In this document: positions 22,471 through 34,640 of the stretch, piece by piece | Numbering within the stretch: position 1 is the stretch's first letter | How the letters are laid out: each line of letters begins with the position of its first letter | Assembly (NCBI GenBank): GCA_000151295.1 | Contig: GG745329.1 | Span: 1,888,184-1,952,183 of the forward strand | Reading direction: 5' to 3' | DNA length: 64,000 nt | DNA from: Allomyces macrogynus ATCC 38327 | Lineage: Eukaryota > Blastocladiomycota > Blastocladiomycetes > Blastocladiales > Blastocladiaceae | The notes under the pieces: generated by a model | Databases searched by the model: none | What the model was told of the DNA's origin: nothing | The model's input: the letters and a program-made list of their open reading frames with translations, nothing else | Program-made: the position numbers and the translations under genes

Positions 22471-25400
22471 TTAAATCGAATTCCTCCTGGCGCGCGGTGC
22501 CGCCGCGCTCCGTCGGGCCTTGGTATTCGTCAAAGCCTCAAGCACGCCATTCTTTTCCCACTCTTGCACGACCGCCATCCCGTACTCGTACCCGGCGCGG
22601 TAGATAGGCTCAAAATTGCCAAACTCGAGCGTGCCGAAATGCGCAACGGGCGGGCGCAGGTAAAAACAGCCCGGCAGCTGCTTGGCCTCTTCGAGTTGGC
22701 GGATGCTATGGAAGAGATGGTGCAAAAACGTCAGTTGACGTGTCTTGGTGAGGAGGGCCTCGAGGAGGGAGCCGCACCATGACACGTAGGCCAGCTTGGA
22801 CTGGATCTCGGCGAGCGACGGAATCGCCGGCGTGCGCCGGAACGGGTTTATGCGGTTGAGCAGCACGGTCCAGCCAGAGAGCGTATCGCCGAAGTAGACC
22901 TTGGACGTGTCGTCGTCCGAAGCCACTAACGCATCAGGAAAACGATCAAGTCAGATCCTTTCCCGGCACTCTCCCCTCCAAATCCGGCGCAAAGCAAACG
23001 TACCGTCCACCATGATCACCACCTTGGCGCCGAGCCCCTTCATCACATCGGCGGGCAAGTTGTTGAGATAACCGCCGTCGACGAGCAAGTTGCCGTTGTC
23101 CGAGAGCGGTGGCATAAAACCCGACAACGACATGGACGCGCGCACATATCGCCACAGGTACCCGGACTGGTGAATCTCCATGCGCGAGTGGACGATGTTG
23201 GTCGTAACGCAAAAGTAGTTGAGCCACAGGTCCTCGACGTGAATGTCGCCAAACGATTTCCAGATGCCGCGGTTGCTAGAGGCGGAAAACAGATACGTGA
23301 GTGTCATGTCGCCACGCGCCTCGCTCGCTCGCGATGCGAGACCGGAAACGTACAACTGGTGGCCCGTCAGGTACGACGTGATCGGATACGTCAAGTCGAC
23401 GAGCGTGCGCCACACCGACGACGTCCGCGCAGCAAAGCTCTTCATGCGCCCGAGCACACTCACATGGTCAAAGTCGCGCGCATACAACCCGCCGACCAGC
23501 GCGCCAATCGACGTTCCACCGACCATATCGACGGGAATCCCGGCCTCCTCGAGCGCGCGAATCACGCCGACATGCGCGATCCCGCGCGCACCACCCCCAC
23601 CGAGCACGAGCCCAATCGACTGCCCACACAACCGGCGCGCGAGTCGCGCAAAGTCGGACCGTACACCCGTTACACCCCCGGGCTCTCCAGTCCCTTCGCC
23701 GCCGCCCAGAATCCGCATACGCCGCAACAGTGGCGTGTACCGCTGGTAGTACTTTTGCAGCTGGCCCTTGAGCTGATGCAGTGCGAACCGTGGGTCGACG
23801 CCCATGGTCGGCCCCATCAAGTCGACCAAGTCGGCGGCCATATTGGACGAGGAAAACAGGCCGTTCATGGGCGCCGTCGCGTAGACGCTCGTCGATCCGT
23901 GCCGCCCGCGCGTCGCGCTATGGTCGTCGCGCGCGCGTGCGGGTCCACTCGACGTGCCGCGCGGGGGTTTGCCGGCGCTCTTGCCACCAGACCCGGAAAA
24001 CAGCGCCGTGCTCGGGTGCAGGTCCATGGCGACATGGTGGTGTCCGTGGATCCACAGCCGGTTCTTGAGCCACGCCTGCGTGAGCCCGTGACGGCACGAC
24101 CGGTCGGAATGCACGAGGACCAGTTCTTTCCGCGCAGTCGTCTTGATCCCGAGGAGGTACCGCTCGTACTCGCCAATCACGGGTTCCTGGTCGGCGAGCG
24201 CAACCAACAGAATACAATCGGCCTGCCGCACACACCGCTGCGTCCACGGCGTCGAGACACCCGAGTCGGCGACGTACATGACGATCCGGTGCCGGTCCTC
24301 CTGCTCGGCGAGCCACGAGACGAGTTTCAGTTTGCCAATCTTGGAAAACGCGTGCTTGCCAAGCACGTCAATAACCGTTGCCTGGTAGAGCGCCGTTGCC
24401 GACGCGCCAATCGTGGCCAGCGCGCCGCGCAGGTGCTCGGCAAACTCGACGATCGGGACCGACGCGTTCACGGGGATCACGGCCACCGTGCGCAGATTCG
24501 CATTGTTCTTGCCGAGATCCGACGGCACGGGCGGCGGTGTCGGCGCCGCGAGGCCGACGGGCACCCCAGGTCCACGCGCGAGCTGCTGCGCGGCGGCCAC
24601 GGCGCTCATCGCGCCCATTCCAACGCCCATCCCAAGCCCGACACCGAGTCGCGGCGCCGGGGCGAGCGGCGCGAGTTGCTGTGCGCGCGCGGCAATCAGT
24701 CGCGCAATCGCGAGCGTGATTTCCGGGTGTCGCAGCGCGAGCGCATGGAAGAGCGTGTGTGGGATCCGCGCCAGTTCCGTGTCGCGAATTGCGTGCGTCG
24801 TGTAGGGCCGCGGCGATTCCATGAGCACTTCGAGTTCGCCGACCGAGTCCCCCTGGCCGTACTCGGCAATCACATCGAACGCGCCGCCAACGGTGCCGTG
24901 CTCCCAGATCGACCGCACGCGGCCGTTAAGCAGCAGGTAGATCGAGTCGCTGCTGTCGCCCTGCCGGTAGAGCACGTGGCCGGCGTTGACTTGCGTCCAT
25001 TCCATAGCAAAGTCGATGCTATTTCCGAAAAGGTGGATGAGTCAAATATCGAGAACGAGTACGTCGTAGACTAGCAACAGAAACGTACTGCAAAACGAGC
25101 GGATTCAAGACAGACACGAGTCGGTGCGCAAGCGTCAAAATCACCGTCGGCTGGCGATCGACAAGCCGGTCGACGGCCGCCTTTTTTAAGAACCCGACAC
25201 ACACGTCCGTGCGCGCCTCGAGCTGCAAGAACGACGGGTGGCCCGTCAAGACCGACATGTAATTGCCGAGCCCACCAGGACGAATAAAGAACTGCGGCCC
25301 ACCGCCCGCCGCGCTCGCCGCGGTCGCGGCCGTTGTCTGCGCAGCGACCATACTGCTCGCCACAGCCCCGACCGTCGACACGGCGAGAAGCCCATCAATG

Positions 25401-27719
25401 ATGAAGAATAGCCCATCAACGGCCTGGCCCGACTTGGCGAGAATACTTCCCTTTGGATAGAACCGAATCTCGACGTCCTTCGGGTCGACTTCCGAGACGT
25501 TCGACGCGATCGACGACGCGATCGACGACATGGACGTGTGGTGTGCAAGCGCGTGCGCTACGTTGACAGCCGCTCCGGACCGCCGCCGCATCATGAGCGG
25601 GACGCTGGGCGAGTCGACAGGCAGTGCGGGCGGTGCGGCCGGCGGCACAGCCACGTCCCGCAGGCCAATCGCGTGCATGATGCACGCAAACACCGACTGC
25701 CGCAAATGGTCTTCTTCGTCGGCGTCCTCGAACGCGCGCAAGTCGCCAAACGGGCCCTCAGCCAACGCCGCGGGCGCGAGCGACGGGCCAGCACCAGGCA
25801 TTGTCGCTGAATCCGACGGAGCGACTGCCGGATGCGATCCCATGGCGCTCGACGGGCGTGGGATCCTTGCTGCCGCGGCGGTAGCCGCTTCCGCGACCGC
25901 CGGATCGACGCCCGACGGGGTCCGCGACAACGCCGGGGGCAGGGGTGGCGAAGATGACGGTGTCGTTTCCGGCGCAACAACCGCCGCGGCCAGAGCCGCC
26001 GCATTCCTTCCATCCGCGACCGTCGGCACCTTATTCCCCGAAACCGCGCGCACCGCGCGATACACCGAATGCCCCATCCTGAACCGCCGCCGCAGCCGCT
26101 CGAGCCCCCCGGGTCGGAAAAACCCGAGCGGCAGTGCTCTCGCCGCATACTCGTGCACCTGCTGTTCGAGCGCAAGCAGCTGTGCGCCCAGCCCAAGGTA
26201 CCTGGCGAGCGCCATGCACGTGACGCGCTGGAACCGCGTGAGAATGACTTGAGCGATGTGCGCGGCCGCGTGCGGGTACTTGTCGAGCAACCGCAGAAAC
26301 GCTTCGGCGGGAATCACAACCAGGGTCGAGTCGCGTGCGGCACGCGCAACGAGGCCGGCGTGCAGGACCGATGGCGCACGGTGGTGGTGCGTGTGCGTCC
26401 GCGCCGTGTGCGGGCGGCCGTACTCGTCGCGCGAGGGCGGGACGGCGACCGACGGTGTGCGTGACGGGAAGCGCGGTGGGGCGGTGCCGAAACGCGATGC
26501 TGAGGCCGTACGTGACCGTCCCACACGTTCGCCGTAGATCGACGTGGTGTCGTCGTATCCAAGCCCGATCGTCGCGGCAGCGCCGGTGGACGTGGATGCC
26601 GTTTCCCAGCCGCGCGGGACGCCGCGCCACGTCGAGACGGGCGACGTGTTGGTGCCTCCGAGGAGCGGGAACACGGGCCCACTACCGTGACTGCCGTCGC
26701 TGCTGTTTTCCGTCGAGAAACCCGGGTAAGACGGGGTCGGGGCCGTGCTCGGTGGCGGGGGTGGGGTCGCGCGGCCGTGAATGCCGCTGGGCACGAAGTC
26801 CGGGTACTCATCGTTGGGCATCGGCGGCATGGGCGGCGGCTGCATCGGTGGGGGCACGTGTGTCGGATCGACCTCAGGCTCGAGCGTCGACGAAAACAGC
26901 GAGAGGATCGAAAAGAGCGACGAGACGGTCCCGCCAGCATGCACTTCGTGCAGCAGCGTGTACCCGGGCAGCGGTTCGGTCGGATCGAGTGCAGCCGCGG
27001 CCGCGGCGGTCGGTCCACCGGCCGTCGAGTAGGTGGAGGGTGGTACGGGCCCTTGTCCATGGTAGAACGAGGCATTCAGCGAAGGCGGTGGGGCGGAATC
27101 GACGGGATTCGCGTCGACCGGGTTCTTGACGAGCACATGCACGGCACCCTCGACGACAATGTAAAAATTGGGCGGTTCGTGCGCGTGCAGCGCGTCGTCC
27201 TCGGCAAACAGGATATCGCCGGCGGGCAACTTGCGCGTCTGGAGTCGGCGCGCGAGCTCGTGGAAGACAGGCTGCTCCATGTATCCGAACACCTTGATCG
27301 ACTGCAGGAAGCTGCCGAGAAACTCTTCGGCATAATTGAGCGCGGGGCGCGCGCTGCTGCTGCTGCCGCCGGACCCGGACCCGGACTTGGTCGAATCGTC
27401 AAACTCGCCGGCGGTTGCCGCGTCGGGGTGCAAATCAAACGACGCGCCGGGCAGTGGGCCGGCGGCTTGCAGCGGTGGGGTCCGGCAGGCGCGCATACCG
27501 CGTCAGGTAGACGCGGTAGACGATGCCGTAAGCGACGGCACCGCTGAGCGCGAGTACAGCGACAACGCCGCGGTAGTCGAAGGTCAGGACGAGCGACCAT
27601 GAGAGTCCACGCGTGAGCAGGGAGAGCAGTTCGGCGGGCACGCGGATCAGGAACAGGCTGGCCAAGCCGCCGACAATGGCCGAGACATGCGCGGCGAGCG
27701 TGTGCACGAGGCCGCTCAT
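22471..27719 (-). CDS. NTE1: Lysophospholipase NTE1 (neuropathy target esterase homologue)
   Basis: The gene has three exons (27719-25089, 25018-23004, 22925-22471) with introns of 70 and 78 bp. It encodes about 1,700 residues. The N-terminus has two membrane segments (near SAIVGGLASLFLIRV and VVAVLALSGAVAYGIVY). Three cyclic-nucleotide-binding-like domains follow, for example GHVLYRQGDSSDSIYLLLNG in the third. The C-terminal patatin domain has the oxyanion loop GGGGARGIAHVG, the nucleophile motif GTSIG and the dyad DGG in LLVDGGYLNNLP. NTE1 hydrolyses phosphatidylcholine and lysophosphatidylcholine at the ER. One frame change near 27485 separates the membrane segments from the rest (YARLP before, ASFDLHPD after). 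No convincing intron explains it, so it is probably a one-base error. Otherwise intact. Confidence 0.92.
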
Positions 27720-28806
27720 GGTTGTTGTGGTTGCAGATGGTGCTGGTGTTGTCGGTCGTTGGAGAGGGACTTGGCGCGGGAGATCACTTGCGAGAAATGG
27801 CGAGCGGCCGAGAATGACCACCGTCGCGACCACTTGTTGGAGATGCGCGCAACAACAGCAAAATGGATAGCACTTGAGAGGATGCGCGCGGGCGCATCGA
27901 GCACGTTGCGGGCAGTTGCAAGTGGCGAGCGACCGACCGAGCGCGGGCGTGAGAGCCAGCGCAGCTGCTGTTGTCGTGCACTGCGCGCTTCCTGGCAGAC
28001 GGATCTTGGAGCTGACCGCGTGTCAAGGCGCGCGCTGGGAACCGCGCAGGCTGGTCGACGGCGGTCAGTGGGATGCTGCGGCTTCACTTTGCGGGGAGGT
28101 CGTCTGGCGCGCTAGCAGTCGGCAGAGAGAAGGGGCCGACGGCGTGCATCAACAGCAATGATCACCACCATCACCGTCACAGCAGAGCAGAACACAACGA
28201 CCACCTCCGCTTCACCCATGATATAGACGATCCCCTCGGTCGCGCGCACGCTCTTTTTCGGCCTGTTTGCACCAGCTGGCGTGCAACGCCATTTGGAGAA
28301 CCATGTCCGCTCTGGCACCCCCCCCACGTCGGCATTTGTCGCGCCCACCGACTTTGTTCTCAGGCGCACCGTCACCGTCGTGCTCCCTCGGCCTGAAACC
28401 GCGCCTGTTCGCGCGTGATACCGCCCATTGCATCAAGTTATCAAGTTGGCGGTGCAGTGCTTCACGGCGTTGGTGGTTGCGCGCCAGGGAACGGTCCATG
28501 GCGCGTCGTGATGGAGTTTTGTGCGGTTTTGCAGTTCGAAAAAACAAGGCTCCAAAGTGATCCCTGCTGATGTCACCCTTTCACCGCATGCCGAAGCGTC
28601 TGAGTGCTGCATCGCACTCACGCACAGTGAGGTGGACAAGGCATGCGTCGGACGTGGTGCCCCTACTCTTGCAGTCTTGCTGCCCACCGCACGACATGAG
28701 ATGACGCTGACGACCACCACCAACATCGCCGCGCACGACCCCGCCTGCTCGTGCCGCCATCCGCACGGCCCACTCTGCGCACTCGACTCTCGCGCCCGTG
28801 CCCGCC
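27720..28806. other. Divergent intergenic region NTE1 / GPKOW
   Basis: About 1.1 kb lies between two head-to-head starts. Short frames occur on both strands but none has recognisable domains or a supported splice structure. No RNA gene was seen. Confidence 0.5.
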
Positions 28807-30132
28807 ATGCCGCCACCAGCCTCGTCTCCAGCGCCTGCCGCCGCTGCGTCCGCCGACCCCGACCTGGCCAACGCGCGGCGCGCGTTTGCCACCGACCTCA
28901 AGTCGAAAGTCGGCCTCGTCGTGAACCCGACCAAGAGGCAGCGTCTCTCTGCCGATGACGGTGCCGAACCCGCGAAACCGCTCGTTGCCACGGCGCGCAC
29001 TGACCTCTCAGATCGCGACCTGGCCGCTTTACCCGACCTCGACACGGCACAGTACGAGTCGGTTGCCGTGACTGACTTTGGCACGGCCATGCTCAAGGGC
29101 ATGGGCTGGCGTGAAGGCGACGTGATTGGCCGCAACAAGGAGCACGCGCTCGCCAAGCCCATCGAGTACATTCCGCGGCCCTCGCTGCTTGGGCTCGGCG
29201 CGCAGCCGGCGAATGCGGCTAATGCGCCGTCGTTGAAGCGCAAGCAGCGGCCTGACTACGAGTTGCCGACGACGGCCGATGGAAAAGTGCGGCACTACAA
29301 GGCGGTTGATGAGACGTTGCGCGAGCGATTGAAGATGGCGGTCGGCGCGTTTGTGCGAATTGATCACGGCAAGCACCGTGGTTTGCTCGGGATCGTCACG
29401 GAGCTCCGCGTGGGTGAGCGGGACCGTGTGGTGCGGGTCGAGTTACACAATGGCGAGCGCATTAAGGTCGACGACCGTGACGTAAAACTGCTGACGACCG
29501 AGGAGTACAACCGGTACGCTGTTGCGCTGGTATGCAATTCTGCGATTCCGCAGTCGCTGACGTTTCGTGGATCCCGTAGAGAGAGGAAAAGCGGCCGATC
29601 ATCACGCTCAAGCCGCGACGACCCCGATGAGCGACCGTCCTCATCGTCCTCCTCAACACGCCCATCTTCCTCCTCCTCCTCGACCGCCGCAGCACCACCG
29701 GCACCCGCAATACCGCCGTCGTCGTCATCCCGATCCGGCACGACGGTTGACGTATGGGTGCGCCCGGGCCTGCGCGTACGCATTGTCTCCAAGTCCCTTG
29801 CCGGCGGCAAGTACTACGAGAAAAAGGGCCGCATCGTTGACGTCTTACCCGGTGGACTGTCGGTCCTGAAAATTGAGGGCGCGGCGCGGTCGCTCGTCGA
29901 CCAAGTCCCACAGCGCGGGCTCGAGACGATCATGCCGGCGGTCGGGAACACGGTCATGATCGTGCGCGCCGTCAAGGGGCCCGACGGCGTGCGCGACGCG
30001 CAGTATGTCGGGCAGTGTGGCCAGGTGCTGGAGCGCGACCGGAAGCGGCAGCAGGGCGTGGTGCAGCTCGACGACGGCGAGGTGGTGGTCGGCGCGTTTG
30101 ATGATTTGTGCGAGGTGGGCGCGGGCGAGTGA
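28807..30132 (+). CDS. GPKOW: G-patch and KOW-domain spliceosomal protein, GPKOW/Spp2 family
   Basis: ATG 28807 opens a 441-codon frame ending in TGA. In order it has an N-terminal nuclear-type motif (NPTKRQRL), the short G-patch TAMLKGMGWREGDVIGRN, a first KOW motif VRIDHGKHRGLLGIVTEL, a Ser/Pro-rich linker, a second KOW-like motif VRIVSKSLAGGKYYEKKG, and a third beta-rich block VQLDDGEVVVGAFDDL. This is the architecture of human GPKOW; the yeast relative Spp2 activates the helicase Prp2 during spliceosome activation. A GTATGC...CAG or ...TAG segment at 29530-29580 could be a small intron in the linker, but the uninterrupted frame is equally plausible and was kept. Confidence 0.88.
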   Translation: MPPPASSPAPAAAASADPDLANARRAFATDLKSKVGLVVNPTKRQRLSADDGAEPAKPLVATARTDLSDRDLAALPDLDTAQYESVAVTDFGTAMLKGMGWREGDVIGRNKEHALAKPIEYIPRPSLLGLGAQPANAANAPSLKRKQRPDYELPTTADGKVRHYKAVDETLRERLKMAVGAFVRIDHGKHRGLLGIVTELRVGERDRVVRVELHNGERIKVDDRDVKLLTTEEYNRYAVALVCNSAIPQSLTFRGSRRERKSGRSSRSSRDDPDERPSSSSSSTRPSSSSSSTAAAPPAPAIPPSSSSRSGTTVDVWVRPGLRVRIVSKSLAGGKYYEKKGRIVDVLPGGLSVLKIEGAARSLVDQVPQRGLETIMPAVGNTVMIVRAVKGPDGVRDAQYVGQCGQVLERDRKRQQGVVQLDDGEVVVGAFDDLCEVGAGE

Positions 30133-30513
30133 CGCGTGCATAGACATGGCGTTCCAGGCGTCTTTTTTGATGGTCTTGGTGATGTGGGGAGCCAAACGCG
30201 ACCGTTTCAGAATGCGCGTTCGGACGGCGACAGGCGACACGTCACGGCCGCTGCCCGCCGGACACCATAGCTCCTCCCCGCCCATCTCAACCGCTGCCGC
30301 GACGCGGCCCAAACGTGCGCGAGCTCTTGCGAGCGCTGGCCTCTGTGCACGCCGCGCTGCGCTGCCCTCTCGATCCAACGACTCAAAAGCAGCCGCGGCC
30401 CCACGCTCTCGAGCGGCTCGCCCGCGATCCCAACCGCCTGCAACTTCTTGACCGCGCACTCCACGAACCCCGGCATCCACCCTTCTGCTCGCGCGCACCA
30501 ACCGCTCACGACC

Positions 30514-31798
30514 ATGGACCCGCACGCCGGCACTGACGCCGACGCTCCCGCGGGCAACGCCGCTCCCGAAACGACGATGGCCGACGAGAGCAGTAAGTCC
30601 AAGCACCCGTCGGGCCGCAAGGTATTCGTCTCGGCCGGCGACTCGTGGTGGGGCATGCACGCCGCGCGCGAGTTTCTGCGCCGTCCGAACAAGGAATACA
30701 ATGTGACGGCGGGCGTCGCCGACCCCAACTCGCCGCTCGCAAAGACGCTCAAGGACGAGGGTACCTACGCTTTTTTTTTCCACCTCGGAGAGACGTCGCG
30801 CCGCTGCCAACTTCGGCTCACGGCTCCACGGACCCATGCAACTAGGTGCGACGATCGTGCAGGTCAACACGCTCGACGGCGACAACATTCGGCAGGCGCT
30901 CTCGTCGTCGGGCGCGCCGACGCTGATTCTCGTTCCCGAGTTTGTGCCCGACATGGTGATTCGCTGCAACAACATTCTCGCGCAGTCGATTTACTCAATC
31001 AAGTCGATTGTGCTGTGGTCGTCGATTGGCGTCGACGACTCCGCGTCGATACCGGACGAGGACTTTGTGCCGAGCGCGGGCGCTGACGGCGATGACGCGG
31101 CTGTCGACGCCGACGCCGACGCCGACGACAAGGTCGCGAACCCGACCGCCGCTGCGGGCGACAAACCAAAGTACCACCCTCTGAGCCTGCTCAAGGAAGT
31201 CGAGGAGCTCGCCGTGCACGCGGTGCCCGACACGCTGCGCGTCGCGATCCTGCGCGTCGGGTTCCCCGTGCAGCACTTCTTCCTGCTGCAAAACGTGATT
31301 CAGAACCGCGGCATTGTGCCGTTCGTGTCCGAGGACGACCATTTCGCGCCGCTCGACCTGATCGACGCCGGCCGCGCGACCATCGGTCTTTTGCGGCTCG
31401 ACGCGTCGGGTGGCGACGTCGACTCGATCCCGGACGCGTACCTCGGCCATCCGACGCTGCTCACGGGCACGGAGCGCATGTCCGGTCCGATGCTCGTGAC
31501 CGCAGCCAATGTCGGGCTCGGCGCGCGGCTGCAGTTTGCCAACGTGTCCATGTCCGACATGAAGGCGTTCCTGCAGCAGACGCGGCTCGATGCGTTCCAG
31601 CTCGCGATGGTGATTGGCCTCTGGCGGCTGTTTGATATGTCGAAGTTGGACGTCGAGTCGGGCGAGCTGCCCAAGCTGCTGGACACGATTGGCGATACGC
31701 CGTCGACGATCACCGAGTTTTTCCGCCGGCATCACGACCAGTTTGCACCGCCGCACCCGGCCAAGGCGAAGTGGGGGTCGCGATGCGTCGTGCTGTGA
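30514..31798 (+). CDS. NmrA-like NAD(P)-binding Rossmann protein with C-terminal CaaX box
   Basis: There are two exons, 30514-30760 and 30846-31798, with an 85-bp intron containing a T9 tract. They total 399 codons and a TGA. After a ~35-residue disordered start comes a Rossmann-like first strand and turn (KVFVSAGDSWWGMHAAREFL), then GATIVQVNTLDGDNIRQAL and SIVLWSSIGVDDS, which follow the order of NmrA/atypical short-chain dehydrogenase proteins. The usual glycine-rich GxxGxxG is replaced by GDSWWG, so cofactor binding is uncertain. An acidic insert (DADADADDK) lies near residue 175. The last four residues are CVVL, a CaaX prenylation motif of the geranylgeranyl type. The substrate is unknown; a sensor or regulator role is as likely as an enzyme. 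Confidence 0.7.
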
Positions 31799-33152
31799 GT
31801 CTCGTGGTTCTTTTGTCGTGGTGATGTTGATGGTGGCTGGCGTTTGTTGGATGGGAGTCAAGAGGGCCTGCCGTCATGTCCTCGCATTCTTGTGTAAACA
31901 TGCCGAAGGAGGTTGAAGTCGTTATTTGTTCCACTGCGCTGTATTTGCTGCACCCGTTCCAGGTCGAGGTCAAGGTCTGAAGCTGCAATCAAGAACGTGC
32001 AACTCCTTAGTCGTCGAGCATGATGGTCCGAAACAACATGCTGCCAAGCGCCGACAAATTTGTACAGCGAGTGAAACGAGCGCAAAGAAACGCTCTCCAC
32101 CACCTCGTGTCGCCTCGAATTCACCAGCGCGTGCGTGAGCATGGATGGTACTACGGCCTTGAGGGCTGTTTGCGCACTCCTCACACTTGTGTAACCCAAG
32201 CTTACAGACGCCGAGCACACTTTACTGACCCCGGCCATGCTTCGCGGATGAACGAGATGGCGGTCATACTTTTACAGCCGAATTACAACTTTGCGCACGA
32301 ATTTGGCTCCATTTTCAAAGGGAATAAAAGGTGCGCTCAATAAATCTAGCAACGAATCACAATCCCAACAAGGTGGATGTGGCCCATAAAGCAGGCGGTC
32401 CTGCCTACCTCTTCCTCTCATTCATTCCATCGCCACTCAATTTCATATTTTCTTTTTCAAAGGGGGAGAGTATGCAAGTAATTCACGCCCTTGACCGCTT
32501 TCCGATCATGCCGGGACCCTCTTGCAGCCATGAGTTCTGATTCGTTGCTTCCATTATTATTGTCGTTCAAGGGTGCTATCTGTCAGCTTGGGTTCTGCAA
32601 GTGTGAGGAGCGGTGTGTAAGAACAGAAGTCTTAGGAAATCGACTCGCCTGCTCACTGAGAAATCAAATTCGCGGTCGATCTGGAAATCAATGCCAAAGC
32701 TGATCCGCAGATCGATTTGACAATAAATTGAGAATCGAATTAGCGTCTATGATTTTTTAAATCACTTTCCAGATCAATTTTGATGAGCTGCAGTGCAGAG
32801 CACCGATACGATGTGCGGTTCCACATCATCTTTCCCCAGAATCAATTTTCAATCGATTTCTTGGTTCTAAAATCGATTTTGGGCTTCGGTGGTGTACGTA
32901 CCACGACCAGCCGACGATGAATGTGGCCACGCCTGCCATGCTCTCATGTATCACCGACGTCGTGGGCAGCAAGTTCCTCACGCGGAACCGTTCATGTCAC
33001 GAGAAGCAGTGATGCCCACCGTGTTGGGCAATTCCACGCCAGATAAAATCGCGTGCAAAACCACAACAAACCTGCCACAATGCAATGGCTGCCAACAAAT
33101 ATGGTACACGGGAGCACTCTCCACCTCTCCCCACCCCTCCCCACGAAGACGC
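31799..33152. other. Convergent intergenic region with AT-rich repeat-like island
   Basis: This is the space between two gene tails. No coding frame with domain support was found. The stretch 32690-32885 is AT-rich and contains several near copies of (A/G)ATC(G/A)ATTT. No tRNA was recognised. Confidence 0.5.
32690..32885. repeat. AT-rich island with recurring ATCGATTT motif
   Basis: Motifs close to ATCGATTT or ATCAATTT occur at least six times in both orientations in under 200 bp, among them GATCGATTTG, GATCAATTTTG, AATCAATTTTC, AATCGATTTC and AATCGATTTTG. The surrounding genome is far more GC-rich. It may be a short interspersed element remnant. Confidence 0.45.
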
Positions 33153-34640
33153 TCATGGTGCCGCGGGAGTCTCGGCCTCCCCGGCCTCGCCACAAGGCTT
33201 CGTCCACTCGTTCACGACCGCGTTGTAATCCCTTTCGCGGCCTGGCCACCGCTTGGGCCCAATATACCGCACGTTCCCGCGTGGCCCGGACCGCGGATCA
33301 CCCTCGAAAAACGCCGGCACGTACGGCGGCGCATTGCCGTCGGCACGTTTCTTGGCGAGCGCGCGCTGCGCGTTCTCGACGGCGGCTTTCGCAGCGGCAG
33401 CGGCACTGGCTTTCCCCGCGCGCATGGCCGCCATGGTCGTGCTCCACACGTTGCGCGACGCGTGCGGCGGGCACTGCGTCTCCGGAATTACGTGCGTTGC
33501 GTACTCGGACTCGGTGTGAACGGCGAGAATCGGGACCACGAGCTCCGTGTCAGACTCGACGGTCAGGTCGGACGACTTGGACTTGGACTTCTTGTCCTTG
33601 GTCTTGCTCCTGTCCTTTTTCGACGGCTTCGCCGCCGGTGCGTCGCTGCTCTCGGGCGCTGCTGGGTGGAACGTGATCACGTCGTTCCACGCGCCGGCAA
33701 ACGACCCGAGCACGGACTTGTGGTCGTCGATCTTGTGCACGGTGCCGTGCACGGCATGCGACGTGCGCCCAAACCACTTCTGTTCCTTGAAGTGCAGCGT
33801 CGCCTGCAAGTTGGTCTGCGGGCACTCGACCGTGCACGACCCGTGCCAGAGCAGCGTGAAATTCATCGTTAAGACACCGGCGAGCGTTGCGTGCGGGTAG
33901 GTCAGGTAGTAGTCTTCGTTGTGCGTCGCGAGGTGCACGCGCGCCCACGAATCGTTATGCAACCCGAAAGAAAGACCGTTGTACTTGGCCTTGAGGTCAA
34001 AGACGAGTGTCACGTCGGCGCCGCGGTCCGGGCACGATGCGTGGAAGGCCGAGATTGGTGGGTGGTGCGAGACCTGCTCGCCGACGAGTTGCACGACGGG
34101 CGCATTCGCATCGGCCTTGGACGCAAACTCGGAGAAGAAGACCTCGCCGAGCACCGGGTTGAGCGGCTTCTTGGCCTTTTTCAAGCCCTTTTTCAAACCC
34201 GTCGCGAGAACTCGGACGACAGCGAGCAAGCGCGCGAGCGGGGTCGGTTCGTCGGCAGCGGCAACGAAATTCTCAACATGTTCGAGGTCGGCGAGGTACT
34301 CGAGGTTCGAGACGGGCTCGAGCAGGAAGAGCGGCACGGGAATGCGCAGCGAGTCGACGTCCTGGCCCATAATCTTGCGCAAGAATGTGAAAAACGAGTC
34401 CTTGTGCTCGGCGCCCACAACGGGCGGCTCATGGTCAATGGACGAGGTGGATTCGCGCGCCGACTCAAAGGCAGCGTCATCGTCGGACGTGCAAGTCGCA
34501 GTCGTCGTGTCCTCATCGATAATGTTGAGCGATGCTCGCGTCGTGTCCGCGGCATCGCTGGCAGCGGCAGTTGGCTTGGCGGGCACCGATGGCGTGGAAC
34601 CGGCGCTCGTTGCGTCGGGGCCGACGGCAGTCGTGGTCAT
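33153..34640 (-). CDS. Oxysterol-binding protein-related protein (OSBP/Osh family)
   Basis: This is a single exon of 495 codons. ATG 34640 (MTTTAVGPDATSA) is chosen over the longer upstream frame because residues before it are Arg-rich and unlike the family. The acidic, Ser/Thr-rich N-terminus is followed by the lipid-binding ORD: IPVPLFLLEPVSNLEYL, KKPLNPVLGEVF, the OSBP fingerprint EQVSHHPPISAFHA, then HNDSWARVHLATHNEDYYLT. A Lys/Ser-rich insert follows, and the C-terminal ORD block contains PAFFEGDP. There is no PH domain or FFAT motif visible, so it resembles short Osh proteins. The family exchanges sterols or phosphatidylserine for PI4P at membrane contact sites. Confidence 0.9.
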   Translation of the reverse strand: MTTTAVGPDATSAGSTPSVPAKPTAAASDAADTTRASLNIIDEDTTTATCTSDDDAAFESARESTSSIDHEPPVVGAEHKDSFFTFLRKIMGQDVDSLRIPVPLFLLEPVSNLEYLADLEHVENFVAAADEPTPLARLLAVVRVLATGLKKGLKKAKKPLNPVLGEVFFSEFASKADANAPVVQLVGEQVSHHPPISAFHASCPDRGADVTLVFDLKAKYNGLSFGLHNDSWARVHLATHNEDYYLTYPHATLAGVLTMNFTLLWHGSCTVECPQTNLQATLHFKEQKWFGRTSHAVHGTVHKIDDHKSVLGSFAGAWNDVITFHPAAPESSDAPAAKPSKKDRSKTKDKKSKSKSSDLTVESDTELVVPILAVHTESEYATHVIPETQCPPHASRNVWSTTMAAMRAGKASAAAAAKAAVENAQRALAKKRADGNAPPYVPAFFEGDPRSGPRGNVRYIGPKRWPGRERDYNAVVNEWTKPCGEAGEAETPAAP

